A DNA stretch of 64,000 nt, taken from assembly GCF_029873635.1 (NCBI RefSeq), contig NC_080428.1, positions 68,877,601 through 68,941,600 on the forward strand, in the 5' to 3' direction. Source of the DNA: Malania oleifera. Its lineage: Eukaryota; Streptophyta; Magnoliopsida; Santalales; Ximeniaceae. Both the position numbers and the translations under genes were made by a program. The notes below the pieces were generated by a model that worked only from the letters and a program-made list of their open reading frames with translations, did no database searches and was not told where the DNA came from. This document shows, piece by piece, positions 36,503-48,570 of this stretch. The number at the start of each line of letters is the position of its first letter. Positions within the stretch are counted from its first letter, which is position 1.

Positions 36503-38215
36503 TGTTGGCCTAACAAGGCTTATAATTCTTATTTTGATAATAACAAATCATGATATGTTTAATATGGTTTATTTCATGTGAAAGTGTTTCAGGAAGAAGG
36601 CAAAGCTTAAAGGTAGTGACAAAGCTCAAAAGGATGATAAAGTTTATGGATTCAAAAAATTCAAGAAAGAAAGATGATAGAAGAACAATGACTTACTTGA
36701 AGATCAAAAGAATATGTTTTTAAGGATGTTTTGTATGCAAGTACTTCAAGTGAACTTTAAATATAAACTGAATTGAAGCTCTTATAAAATCAAAAGAAAT
36801 TTGGAAATAAAGTTTTAGTAAAATCCTAAAGTATGTTTTTCAAATCAAAGAAAAGAAGGGTTTAAAGAATAAAAGTTTTTTAACAAAACAGAAGGGCCAG
36901 GCGACTGCCTCTACAAGCCAAGCAAATGCCCAAATTAAATGAATAAATTTCAAAGAAGTAGCAGGGTACCAGGCGACTGCCTGAGCGCAGCCAAGCGCCC
37001 ATGGTGGTCATGCCAGGCAACTGCCTGGGTTCTGGCAGGCGGCAGGCGACTTCCAGTATTCTATGTTTGAAATTTCTTTTGTGGCAGGTGACTGCCAGGT
37101 TGTGGCAGGCAACTGCCACTCGAACGTTTGTTTAAAAAATTTCAATGGGAAGATTTTTTAAATGGATTTCTTGGGCACTATTATTTTGAAAAATTTGGGG
37201 ATTACTCTAAGGAAACTTAGGGGGCTAGGAATTACCTTTAAAATATCTATAAATAGCACCAAACTTCAAAGATTTTTATATACCAAGAAATTTCCAGCAA
37301 TCAAAGTTCTCTAAAAAGCTCTCAAACTTTCTTGTATTCATCCAACTTCAACTTCTGAGTTACTGCTGATACAAACTTCGAAGTAAAGCCTTCAAAGTCT
37401 GAATCTTTCAATACTTGGAAGATATTTGGAGATTTAAATTCAGTATTGAGCTTCAATCCTTTTATATTTGATTTACTTTGAAGTATTCTTGTGCTGAATG
37501 TTGTACTAACCTACTCTGCTATGAGAGTGTATATTGTACACAAACTTTTCTCTATCTTGGTTCTTGTTTATAGACGATTCAAGGTTGTAGAATCGTTGGA
37601 CTGAATGAGGGAATATCATTTGGAGAGGCGGGCTCTAACCTAAAGGAAGGAGTGGTTGTAATCGGTATAGTTTCACCCATCAACGGAATTGAACTAGTGA
37701 ATTCTTTGGTGGTTTGCCAAAGGTGAGGACGTAGGCTGGGTATAAGCCGAACCTCGTAAAAGCTTTGTCTCTCTCTCTCTTCCTTACTCTTTATTTTTCA
37801 ACAATACTTACAACCTTCGTGTATGCTTTAAATTGTTAAATTCTAAGTGTATGGTTGTTAAATAGACCAGAGGATAATTTGTTTTGGTTTGATCAGCATT
37901 GATTGCGGAAACCAAAAGGGATTACCTTGGTTGATCATCCTAAACTTATTAATCTGAAAGTTTGTTTAAAAACTAAACACAAAGAAGAAGTGTGAGTTTG
38001 GAATAACACAAGGCTTACATAAATTCAGCGTACTTTACAATTTATTACAAGACTATTAATACAAAGATCAAGATTTTGATTATTTTGTTGATTGGTTGTG
38101 GTTGAATTGATTTTTTGTTTACTTGTTGTGATTGTTGATATAAAATAAAATATTAAAAAAATATAATTTTAAAAAATCCAATTCACCCCCCCTCTTGGGG
38201 AGCTATCCTAATTTC
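36503..38215 (+). repeat. Solo LTR D inside element A pol
   Basis: 1713 bp from TGTTGGCCTAAC to CTAATTTCA. The flanks GGTTT (36498-36502) and AGTTT (38216-38220) are a near-perfect duplication. Removing D reconnects the RT reading frame of A. It carries a GGCAGGCGACTGCC word cluster, a TATA box CTATAAATAGC (37247-37257), and the module GAGGACGTAGGC ... GCCGAACCTCGTAAAA at 37725-37761. A C-rich tract CCAATTCACCCCCCC near its end is shared with E, H and N. Confidence 0.85.
36893..37257 (+). promoter_or_regulatory. GGCAGGCGACTGCC words and TATA box of solo LTR D
   Basis: At least six variants (CCAGGCGACTGCC, CCAGGCAACTGCC, GGCAGGCGACTTCC, GGCAGGTGACTGCC, GGCAGGCAACTGCC) lie at 36897-37125. They are palindromic at the edges, and the TATA box follows about 120 bp downstream. 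Confidence 0.55.
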
Positions 38216-39623
38216 AAGTTTAAAAAAGTTGGGTGTAAATGGGTCTTTAAGACCAAACATGACTATAATGGTAATATTGAACAATATAAAGTTAGACTTA
38301 TAGTAAAGGGTTTCACTCAAAGGTAAGGAATTGATTATAAAGAGACATTTTCTCCTGTGTCTAAAAAGGACTGTCTTAGAATCATAATGGATTTGGTGGC
38401 TCATTTTGATTTAGAGTTGCACCAAATGGATGTGAAAACTACTTTCCTAAATAGAAATTTAGATGAAGAGGTATATATGGATCTTCTTGAAGGTTTGATG
38501 AATATATAGACTTAAACAAGCTTCTAGGCAATAGTATTTTAAGTTTCATGATACCATCATGACTTTTGGTTTTAAGGAAAACACCGTTTATCGGTGTATA
38601 TATCTAAAGGTTAGTGGGAGCAAGTTTATCTTTCTGATTCTATGTGTTGATTATATATTACTTGCCAGTAGTGATCTTGGTTTATTAAATGATACCAAAG
38701 GATTTATTTCTATGAACTTTGAAATGAAAGATATGGGTGATTCAACTTATGTGATTGGAATTGAAAGATTCTGGGACAGATCACTTGGATTGTTAGAGTT
38801 GTTTCATAAAGGATATATCAATAAAGTTCTAGAAAGATTTCATATGGCTGATTGTAAACCAACTCCTACTCCTATTTTTAAAGGGGACAAGTTCAGTGCA
38901 AAGGATTGTCCAAAGAATGAATTAGAAAAGAAAAGTATGGAAAATATTCCTTTTGCATCTATTGTTAGGAGTTTGATGTATGCGCAGACTTGTATGAGAC
39001 CAAATATTAGTTTTGCAGTTGGGATGCTTGGGAGGTACCAAAGTAATCCTGGAATGGAGCATTGAAAAGTTGCAAAGAAAGTCTTGAGGTACTTAAAAGG
39101 AACCAGACACTGTATTCTTATGTATAGGAGAACAGATTAGTTGGAAGTGGTTGGCTACTTAGACTCAGATTTTTCTAGATGCGTTAATAGTCGAAAGTCA
39201 ATGTATGGTTATTAGTTCCTGTTAGCTCGAGGAGCAATATCATAGAAGAGCGCCAAACAAACTATCATAGTAGCATCTACTATGGAAGTGGAATTTGTGG
39301 CGTGCTTTGAGGCCACAATTCATGCTCTGTGATTGCGAAACTTTATCTCGGGACTTGAGATTGTTGACAGTATAGCCAAGCCGCTGAGAATTTATTGTGA
39401 TAATTCCACAACAGTAATTTTCTTCAAAAATGACAAATACTCTAATGGCGCTAAGCATATGGAGCTTAAGTATTTGGCCAATAAGGAGGACGTTTGGAAA
39501 CAAACAATATTTATAGAACATATAAGAACTGAGCTCATAATAGCAGATCCTTTAATGAAGGGATTGACACCAAAGGCATTTAAAGAACATGCTGATCACA
39601 TCAGTCTTTGTTGTAATCCTTGA
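38216..39623 (+). pseudogene. Copia RT-RNase H of element A
   Basis: VGCKWVFKTKHDYNGNIEQY opens RT near 38230, and HQMDVKTTFLN marks the fingers region near 38420. The catalytic YVDD appears as CVDYILLASS near 38644, so one aspartate is replaced by tyrosine. RPNISFAVGMLGRYQSNPG near 39001, then RNase H with NSTTVIFFKNDKYSNGAKHM and the tail IIADPLMKGLTPKAFKEH. Stops lie at 38323, 38508 and 39063 and in later places. Dead copy. Confidence 0.9.
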
Positions 39624-39998
39624 TGTATGATAGTGGATCTTTATGGTTGTTTTATAACATGTATAATGATATTAATAAAAGTGTTTATGAACATTAGTTC
39701 TGTTTACCATCATTTACGTAATTATGGAAGTTGGATTATTGTTGAACAAAAATGGTCTTTGATAAAGACATTATAGGGACAATATGGTAACTTCCTATTA
39801 TGGATCATAATTAAATGGTTTATTAGTATTATGGTACATGGAAGGGAAGATGTCGCTCTAATGATATTTACCACCATAACTCGTGCTAATGGGTTGCTTA
39901 ATTATGATATTATGGCAATCTCATTGAAAAGTATAAATAAGCTAATGTTTTGTGCACATTATGGTTATTTGTTAATCCATATCAATATCATTCATATG

Positions 39999-40013
39999 GG
40001 CCAAGTGGGAGAA
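39999..40013 (+). promoter_or_regulatory. Polypurine tract of element A
   Basis: GGCCAAGTGGGAGAA lies immediately before the 3' LTR start TGTAGGAATT. Purine-rich and correctly placed. Confidence 0.8.
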
Positions 40014-40045
40014 TGTAGGAATTATATCCCAAAGGATATGTCCCA

Positions 40046-40370
40046 TGTAAGGACCCGAATCCAAAAAAATAAATAAAGAAAAGAGGAAGGAAATAAAAAA
40101 GGATAAAACAGTAGAGCTCGTCGACGAGGATCTTTTTCTCATTGACGAAGTATCTTCTGTTGCTCGGTGACGAGACGCATAGGCTCATAGAAGAGAAGAT
40201 GCCGAGGATTTTCAGAGATTCTGAAATCTCAACCTCATCAACGAGGTCTCCTTCTCAGCCACAAGCGACCTTCTTTAGCTCGTCAACGAGAACTTTGACT
40301 CGTCTACGAGTCTGGTCGGGGTCAACCTTGTTTATAAATATCATTTAGTTGCTTAATGAGGAAGGAACTC

Positions 40371-40409
<39 letters not shown>

Positions 40410-42255
40410 GGACACGAACCAACCTTCTCTCTCTCTCTAAGATTCCGTGCCATCTGTTACTGGAATCAACAATCCAACATTACTACGTGGGGTAGGAGGA
40501 GAATCTCTACAGTTATAACGGATTAGATTTTCGATATGAGGATTTTTGAATTTTTCCCTAAAATCGCGGTAAGGATCTGATTTCATTTTTGGTTAAGTAG
40601 GTATGTAGTAGTTGAGATTATAGTGAAGTATTGTTTTTCAATTTTTAGGTTTCGAGGATCTCGTGTCGTTGTTTTGGATCGATTCGTTCATGTTTCGATT
40701 TTCATAATTAAGGTAAGGGGATTTTTTTGCATCAATATTTTTAGAAAACGAAACCAGAAGATATGTAGCTTATGTTTATATGTACTTGTTGACTGCTTAC
40801 TTGCAAAATTTTACCGAGTATAAATGTCGATTCTTACGATTTTCACGATTTTACGGTTTTGGAAAAAAATGGGGTTTTTGCCATATGATCTCCAAATTTC
40901 TTAAACTACTTTATTTGAACTAAAATTAAAGTAGGAGAAGCTTGAAACTCTTAATAGCAGCAGAAATGATATTTTACTAACTAGTTTATATGAAAGGTAT
41001 AATTGACCAAATAAGTGTGATGTATGATATGAATTGAATCTATACTGATTTGAGATGTATGTATATGAACTAAGGGGACTAAGGTTCCAAGGGATTATTA
41101 GAAAATGCAGAAAGCAGGTGCTAGTTAGATATTATGCCAAGTATGAGAAAAGGGTAAAACCGAGAGGTTACGAGCCAATTTTTACCACAATATGAATGAA
41201 AGTATGCATGAATGAGATTGTGAAAATACTAGAATTGCACAGGTGATTATGTTTTAATGTAAATTATATATATGATATTGGGACCGCAGCTTATCTCAAT
41301 AGTATATGAAGCCTTAAAAAGCTTATATTATGTAGGCTCGGTACTGTTGCCAAAACAGAGGTACAGTCCGACCACACGCAGTTATTTTTTAGTGTGGGTA
41401 CCTAGTAGTAGGCTTGGTAAGAAGGGTCACTGGTCAAAAGGGAACAGGGTGGTGATGGCCAAGTCGGACTGCAGTATGTTATGATGTCTAACAATGCCTG
41501 CACTAATAGGGCTCGATCAGTGCTTTCTTATCGCACAACCCTTTCCACAGGGAGTTAATGGCATAGTTATGATAGCTTCAAGCTAGACGGTGTTCTAAAT
41601 ATGTATATACATGATTTAAAAGCTTTAATGGGTAAAGTCACAGGTTTGAGTACCGGGCGGAGGGATTGTACAGTGTATGGGTCTATACCTTACCCTAACC
41701 TCTGGAACTCTCACTTGTAATGATGTTGGGTGGTATATTATCAAGGATTTATATATGTACTATATATACATTATGGTATTGAGAATGTGCAATCTATGTA
41801 ACAATTTTCAAATAAGAATATAATTGTACAATCACACACTGATGTAATATCTTCCTCCTTAATGAGAAGCCCCAATCTTACAACCTTTGTTTCAGGGGTT
41901 ATAGGAAATCGGTCCTAGTCTTTTAGAAAGACTTTGGAGCGTAGTGTTTGGTTAGCTGACATAAGTTTTGTATGAGTTTTGGGTTGTTTAGCCAGGATGG
42001 GTTTTCTTTTTGGGAATGTAATATAATTTATGTTTTACGTATGAATGAATGTAGATAAAGAACAGTTAGATACTCTGGTATGTTTATTAGAATCCATATG
42101 AATGTTTATGTTTTCCACAATATATATGAGTACAAATCATTATGAAATACCCATATGTCCTTGTTTAGGGTAGGTAGTTATGTATGGTTCAGGATTTGTA
42201 CAGGATATGTATGTATGTAGCGCTCTAGGGCAGTATTAAGGGTCGGGGCGTTACA
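40046..42255 (+). repeat. Solo LTR I (Gypsy type)
   Basis: 2210 bp from TGTAAGGACCCG to GGGGCGTTACA with duplication TCCCA on both sides (40041-40045 and 42256-42260). It is related to the L LTR and to G by CTCGTCGACGAG words, (CT)n after the TATA box and a CACACACTG ... CTTAATGAGAAGCCCC block at 41832-41873. No coding region. Confidence 0.9.
40108..40408 (+). promoter_or_regulatory. U3 words, TATA box and (CT)n of solo LTR I
   Basis: GCTCGTCGACGAGG, CTCATTGACGAAG, CTCATCAACGAGG, GCTCGTCAACGAG and CTCGTCTACGAG lie within 200 bp. The TATA box TTTATAAATA follows at 40331-40340 and (CT)n at about 40373-40408. Confidence 0.6.
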
Positions 42256-43100
42256 TCCCATATGAATGATATGGGTCCCACATGAAGGGTATATGTCCCA
42301 TATGATAAGGATATGAATGGTTATATGGGTTAACTAAAGGGTTAGCTTATTTAATATGAGAAATTAATGGTAGAAGTTTGAAGGGTATTCCTATATTATA
42401 TATATATATATTAGCTATTGTTATGGGGAGTAGCTAAAAAGGGCAAGCAAATATCAAGCTAAGCTAAGGAAAAGAGAGTTAAAGAAGAGAAAGGAAAAAC
42501 TAAGTTCATAAGCTCTAAGGGTTAGCTGAATGGTGATGTTGGTTGCAAGGTAAAAGAAAGCAAGAAGAAAGGCATATAGGAAATTGTCCTCTCTTTGCCT
42601 CTGCTCTCTGATCATTAGGAAATCTTATAAATATGTTGAAGGAAAGAAAAAGAAGGAGGAAAAGTGGGAGAAACGATTTCTTCGGATTCTCCGGGTGTTC
42701 TTCTCGACATATTCAATATGGCCGATTCTGGTATGTAAAGTTTATAGTTTATGATTTATTTATTTTCCGCATAAAGGTTATTGATGTCAAGTTCATGATA
42801 ATTGAAGATCCTGTTGAACACTATGCAAGTAAAGTTTTCTAACATAAAAATAAGATAAGTAAAACATATAACATTAAATGTAATGCCCTAGAAAATTAAT
42901 ATGTGTGAAAGTGTAAACAAATAAAATAAAAAAATAAATTATTATTATTATTAATCAATCAATTAATTATACATTATTAAATTAAAGTAACTAAATAAAT
43001 ACTATGATGGATATATAATTATATGTGTGTATATATATATATATATATGTTTATAATATTAATATAATATAATAAGGATATTATATATATAAGTAAAACA

Positions 43101-43127
43101 AATGAATCTTCCAAAGGAAGATTCATT
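43101..43127 (+). promoter_or_regulatory. Perfect 12-bp inverted repeat in K LTR
   Basis: AATGAATCTTCC and its exact complement GGAAGATTCATT are separated by AAA, just after the TATA-like stretch. It could be a factor-binding site or a hairpin in the leader RNA. Confidence 0.5.
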
Positions 43128-43182
43128 TTCCATTTCAATACAGAGAGCAAGCGTCTCTCTTTACGCTACTCTCTCTCCTCCG

Positions 43183-43236
<54 letters not shown>

Positions 43237-44128
43237 GATTTCGTCGGCCAAATGGGCACCGATCGAAAAACGGAAGACACCACTAGGTTCAATTCTCCGC
43301 CACCAACATTCTTACCAGAGTGGATTTGTTGTAGGAGCGGCGTAGGCACCACTCCTGGGGTAAGGTAAACTCTTTTTCTTTCCTCAGTTTTTCCTTAAAT
43401 CTTTATCCAAATCGACGATCGAACACCACCACAGGGTCCTAGCCTCGATCATCGTCATTTTAATCAGAGTAGATTTTCAATTTGGGTTTCCTAGGCACCA
43501 TTCCAAGGCTATTGTAAGATTTAGGAATTTAGCAAATTTGCTATTTTTGGGAATCTAATTATTTATTTGGAGTTTATAGGCTTAGGAAATGTTAAATAGT
43601 TATTGGGAATTTTGTGAGCCTAGGAATATTAAGGAAAATATAATTTTTGGGGTTGAGTTGAATTTAATGAGTTCAAAGGCTATTTTGAAAACCAACCGTT
43701 CAACAGGTATTTTATAAACGTAGGATATATGATACAGTATTTTTGAATATTACGAAGGGTGGAAAATTTGATTTATTTTACAAACTAAAAATACTGTGTA
43801 TCATTGATTGTCTCCTAGATTGTTTTCAAATATTGAAATTGTGTGGCATGTGAATGATTTTATGGTTTATCGTGAAATCAAATTTGAGAATGATTGTGAA
43901 ATATACTGGAACTGTTTGTGAAACATACTGGAACTGCTTGTGAATAATACAGAGATTTGATATGACGGTCGAGGGCCGAGTTTTATGTGATGACTGGGGG
44001 CCAAGTTTTATTTGACGGATGTGAGCCGGATTATTTGACGGTCGGGGGCTGAGTTTTTATTAAATGGCAAGTGTAAAATGAAATGATTTAAATTACAGTT
44101 TTTATTACTTAAATTGCATGATATGCTT

Positions 44129-46343
44129 TGTTGACTTTTTGAGTCTGATATATGGTTTTGATAATAACAAACTGCAAGTTTCTTATGTGTGTATCTAGTG
44201 TTTGAGCAGACTTGATATGTTAGCGCACATATAAGGAGACTAAAAATGAAAGTCATAAGAAACTCGAAGGACATATACATCAGTTGGCGTATTCCAAGGA
44301 AGTCACAAGAGCAAATAAGATTGAAAACATTTAAATTTCACTTGTATTGCATTTAGTTTTTCTATTTGGTCTGTAATATTTGCATCTGCATGCATGATAT
44401 GAATAAAACTCAGCATGACCATAGACTAAGCATAAGGAGCCATATGACCTTAGGGATCACCCTTCGGTCAACCAACACTGGATTTTTTCGGTGTCCTCAA
44501 GAAGATCTAGATTGACCTTAGGTTTCCCATGCATGCATAAATAAATACCTTATCCAATTTAAGTTAATCATCATATGAATAGAGACAACATTTCAAAGAG
44601 AAAAGAACTAAAAATGCCGAAATTGGCATGTTCAGTCGACCAAACTTAGTTACACAGAGTTTCTCTGTCGATCGAAATTCCACCTGGTCAACAAGTTGAC
44701 CCCTCGGTCAATCGACCAAAGCATATAGGCAAGACCTGGTTGACCGAACCCCCATCGGGTAAAGAAGTTAACCGCTTGGTCGACCGACCAAGATTATATG
44801 GGCAATGCCTTAGTCGACCGAACACCCATTCGGGAAATGCCAACCGCCTAGTCGACCAAATCGCGCAAATTTGGAAAATTGCCCTTGAACCCTACAAGTC
44901 TTGTCTACCATCCTTCTAGTTCAAATTTCTCCCGATTGACTGAACCCAGCCACTTGGTCAACGGAACCTTAAGTTCGGTCAACTAGGGCTCTCGGGTTGG
45001 CGAATTTTACCGAGGTTAAAAACGTTGTTATTTTTACTAACCTCACTTAAACCATTTCTAAAAATGACTAATATGTCCCTAATGGTCAGATTTTCTAAGG
45101 AGTCTATATATACCCCCTCACAACTCAAAACTAGCAAGATGATTAGTTAGAAAATCCTCTCAAATTTTTATGTCATTTTTTCATCTTTCTAAGCTTATTT
45201 TTCATCCTCTCTTTGTTATATATTCAAAAAATCATTTTTAAGAGAGCATTCTTTATCTTGGGCATTTTATTTTTACAAATCATATTACTTATACTCTCAG
45301 ATTCCATTATTTTCAAAATCATTAACTTGAGAGTAAATCCTAAGTTTTCTCCATATATTTTCATTGATAAATATCTTTAGAGAAAAAACTTGTTTATTGT
45401 TTGTGAATCTTGCATACATATTGCAAGCCTTCAAATGCTCATATATTCTTCATTGCAAAATTATTTTTGAACAAGAATCCTAATTCCCCTAAGCTGTATT
45501 TGAAAAACTAGTTTTTGGGAAAACTCCTAACATATTGAAAAAAGTACTTTGAGCATATATATATATATTTTATTTTTTTTAATATCTCTGCTTGGAAGGT
45601 CTCTTACTCTTGTTAGTAAGTAAATCATTTTTCACACTCGGCCTTTATTGAGAAATAATTTTTTAGTGAAAAATACACATTCACATTAAGCTTTAATTCA
45701 TATCATATGTGAGTGCATTATTTGGTTGAGTATATTGGTGCAAACTTGCTTAGAGTAAGAAGCACTTTACTTGTACGCAATTTATATTAAATTTGTTGTG
45801 TTCTAGGCACAAGCTTGAAGAGGGAGACTAGTCCTGGTAAATAGTCCCGAGTTGACTTTGACCCGATTAGGAAAATTAGGTGCACTATCCTATTAAGGTG
45901 TGTTTAGGTTGAGGTCAGCCCCACTAATTGATCTGGTTGTAACCGGTGCCACTCCACCTATTAAGTGAGCATTAGTGAAATCCTTGTGCTGGTGAGCCAA
46001 AGTAGGGACGTAGGCATAGTTGGTCAAACCCCGATAACATATTCTGTGTTGGCTATCTTTTTCCCTATACTCTTTATATTTCTGCAATTAAATTTATGCA
46101 CATGTATGTTTATATTTGAATAGTTATATGAATGTTGTGCATGCTTTAAATACTGTGAATGATTTGAAAATACCGAGTTTGCTGCATCTGTTTTATATAT
46201 CTGCTCAGTATCATTCTGTTGGGGTAGTGGTATGTGCTTAAACAGACCCTAGGTTGGGAATTACTGATTATGGAATTGAAATCAACCTAGGAAATTTTAA
46301 TTACCTAATTCACCTCCCTCTTGGGAATGCACCAAAGCTAACA
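44129..46343 (+). repeat. Solo LTR E (same family as C)
   Basis: 2215 bp from TGTTGACTTTTTGAG to AAAGCTAACA with duplication TGCTT (44124-44128 and 46344-46348). It has GTCGACCGAAC words, a TATA box CTATATATAC at 45103-45112, the module GGGACGTAGGC ... GGTCAAACC near 46004-46030, and CACCTCCCTCTTGGGAAT near the end. No coding region. Confidence 0.9.
44461..45112 (+). promoter_or_regulatory. GTCGACCGAAC words and TATA box of solo LTR E
   Basis: About eleven variants lie at 44461-44990, for example TCAGTCGACCAAACTT, TTGGTCGACCGACCAAG, TTAGTCGACCGAACACC and CTAGTCGACCAAATCG. The TATA box follows about 110 bp later. Confidence 0.55.
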
Positions 46344-47178
46344 TGCTTAAGGAACCCTGAGGACCAATTGTTATGCGAGTACGGTACTGTTGCCAGTGAT
46401 TGATTATTAGACCATGTGCACTCACACTGTTCTTGATAGAAGTGTAGGGGGGGTCTCAGTCAACTGCCTACATGAGGTTAAAGTAAGGGCGTTGGACCTG
46501 CAGCTTAGCCATGGATGCCTGTAGACGTGCTTGCAAAGGATGATGTTTTGACTTTATTTTGGGCTGATCAACCAGGCTTAGTCTAACCTTCAGGCCGCAC
46601 AACCCGTGCCATGGGGGAAGTAAATGACGTTAGTTATAGGGAGTTGTCTTATATGCATATCTATGGATTTATGTAAATGGTGTTAAATATTTACTGAACT
46701 AGTTTATACTGTGGAAAGGAAAAAGGTATTTTCAACTATATATAATGACTATATATTTTTAAATGATATTTTCGGTTAAATGAGGAACTAGTTATTTTCA
46801 GTATACACTAAAATTCATGCTAGCCACACACTGATTTTAACTTAGTCTTCCTTACTGAGAAGTGTCTTACCCCAATATACAAATTATCTTTTCAGGAAAC
46901 ACCAGATATCGTGTTTAGCAGACTAGAGGGGCTGAGCTAGTCATTTAGTTTATGTATGTAGTGGGTATAGACTGAGTTTTCTTTTTGTACAGTGTTATGG
47001 GTTGTAATATGGATTTTCTTGGAGACCATTACGTATAAAAGTAGTTTAGCACTCTGCTAATGTATGTTGGAGAATTTTTCATTATTTCCACTGCATTTAT
47101 GTATTGACTATGGTATTAGGTACACAACATCACTAAAGTAGCACCCGAGCCCCACGTGACGGGTCGAGGTGTTACAAT

Positions 47179-47190
47179 TGGTATCAGAGC
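47179..47190 (+). promoter_or_regulatory. Primer-binding site of element K
   Basis: TGGTATCAGAGC, a perfect initiator-Met tRNA match, two bases after the LTR. Confidence 0.95.
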
Positions 47191-47509
47191 TTAGGTTTGC
47201 TAGGTTCTGCAGACTTTGATGGTTGATAATTACCAGAGTATCGGTTGAGATAGGATACGATGAAAATGGGTAGATTAGGTTTGGTTTTGGTCTGGAAGCT
47301 TAGAGCCGGAGTTCCTTGATGATTTTTTGTGTTTTTCCTAGAATGATGATTTCAGGAAAACCATGGTAAATCCATCAATGGTTTCATTTCTGGGTTGAGA
47401 GACTGGAACTTGGAAACTTAAGTAGGAATGTTAGGTCTGGTGAGTAGGTGTTTAGTCCTGGAGTTGTGATTAGAGGTTGATACCTTAGCGATTTTGTGGC
47501 AGAATTGTG
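47191..47509 (+). other. Untranslated leader of element K
   Basis: Noncoding leader between PBS and gag. Its start (TTAGGTTTGCTAGGTTCTGC) matches the inverted leader of element L next to 62407. Confidence 0.7.
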
Positions 47510-48570
47510 ATGAAGTCCAAGGGAAAGGACTTCGTAGTTGGAGGGGATAATCACGTGGATACTTCTAGTGAGGATGATATGGATGCTTTGACAGTGCTGC
47601 AAAGTATAGCGCGGCAGGAAAGGAAGGAGATTCGAAAGGACTCTAGAGAGCAAGATCGGCCGCCGGTTGGTTAGGGCTGCACTTTTCAGCAGTTTACCCA
47701 GACGAACCCGCCGGCTTATGTAGGAGGGGCGAACTTGATCATAGCTGAAGATAGGGTTCAGGAGATAGAGGAACTAGTGGGTGTGCTGGAGTGCACGAAG
47801 GAGTAGAAGGTGCGATATGCTACTTTTAAACTAGTGGGGGAAGCAAAGAGGTGGTGGAGATCGACAAAACTGGTGGAGGAACAGTGGCCAGGACCTGCGG
47901 CTATAACCTAGAACCGTCTTAGGGAGGTTTTTTTTTGAAAGATACTTACCTATTGCTACTCGAGAGGCTAAAGCAAAGGAGTTCCTGAATCTGACTCAGG
48001 GAGACTTGGCGGCACAATAGTACGTAGCCAAGTTTATGGAGCTATCCGGATTTGCTCCATACATGATCCCGAATGAGCCAAAGAAAACCCGGAGATTTGA
48101 GAAGGTTTTGAGGCAAGGAATACGCGCACAGGTGGTGGCGTTATTGACTTCGAGTTTTTCTCAGTTGGTGGATAAGGCCATGGAAGTTGAGGCTAGTATC
48201 CAGGAGGGTGAGAGACTAATAATAAACTAGAAGAAGAGGCCCTTGCCTTAGGAATTTCATATTAGTACTAGCCAGGGTACATGGAGGCAGCCTAGTAATT
48301 TCATAGGCTAGCGGTAGGAGATGGGATATCAAGCCTATCAGGGAAATCCACCGCGTTCTACTTGTCCCAAATGCCATCAGAGGCATTTAGGCGAGTGTAG
48401 GGGTGGACAATCTGGCTGCTACCAGTGTGGTGGGGCTGAACATATGGCGCGAGACTGTTGCACGATGTTGACTCACAGTCCTCCACAGCATCAGTATAGG
48501 GGAGGTAACTAGGCACCCCGAGGTGGTCACTAGGGGGCACTGCTTAGGTGCAAATGTACTCGCTTATGCC
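47510..48570 (+). pseudogene. Gypsy gag of element K
   Basis: From the ATG at 47510: a short acidic N-terminus, then [38 protein letters not shown], and ELSGFAPYMIPNEPKKTRRF near 48040. Two zinc motifs follow as in element B (CPKCHQRHLGEC near 48363 and CYQCGGAEHMARDC near 48420). Stops lie near 47673, 47805, 47910, 48018 and 48228, with a frameshift near 47935. Not functional. Confidence 0.9.

Larger units (their letters stand above)
17941..42844 (+). mobile_element. Ty1/Copia element A, host of many nested insertions
   Basis: The two ends are LTR copies (17941-18552 and 40014-42844, the latter split by an insertion). They are flanked by TAAAA at 17936-17940 and 42845-42849. Inside are a PBS, gag (19376-20066 plus 28998-29034), a piece of pol before RT (35912-36502), RT-RNase H (38216-39623) and a polypurine tract before the 3' LTR. 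The protease and most of integrase are missing; the gap is filled by C/H material. Stops in gag and RT show that it is dead. Confidence 0.9.
40014..42844 (+). repeat. 3' LTR of element A, split by solo LTR I
   Basis: Left part 40014-40045, right part 42256-42844, together about 616 bp after removing the insertion and one duplication copy. Compared with the 612-bp 5' LTR there are scattered substitutions and a longer (AT) tract near 42398-42410. It ends TTTTCTAACA and is followed by TAAAA. Confidence 0.9.
42879..47176 (+). repeat. 5' LTR of element K, split by solo LTR E
   Basis: From TGTAATGCCCTAG to CGAGGTGTTACA, about 2.08 kb without E. It holds a TATA-like stretch near 43080-43093, a perfect inverted repeat at 43101-43127 and (CT)n at about 43187-43232. 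GACGGTCGGGGGCCGAG-like repeats lie at 43962-44060, a block shared with other Gypsy LTRs at 46824-46873, and GCACAACCCGTGCCATGGGG near 46606. Confidence 0.85.

Noticed and set aside
36880-37119. 79-codon minus ORF rich in CHNLAVTCH
   Set aside because: Translation of the GGCAGGCGACTGCC words in solo LTR D.
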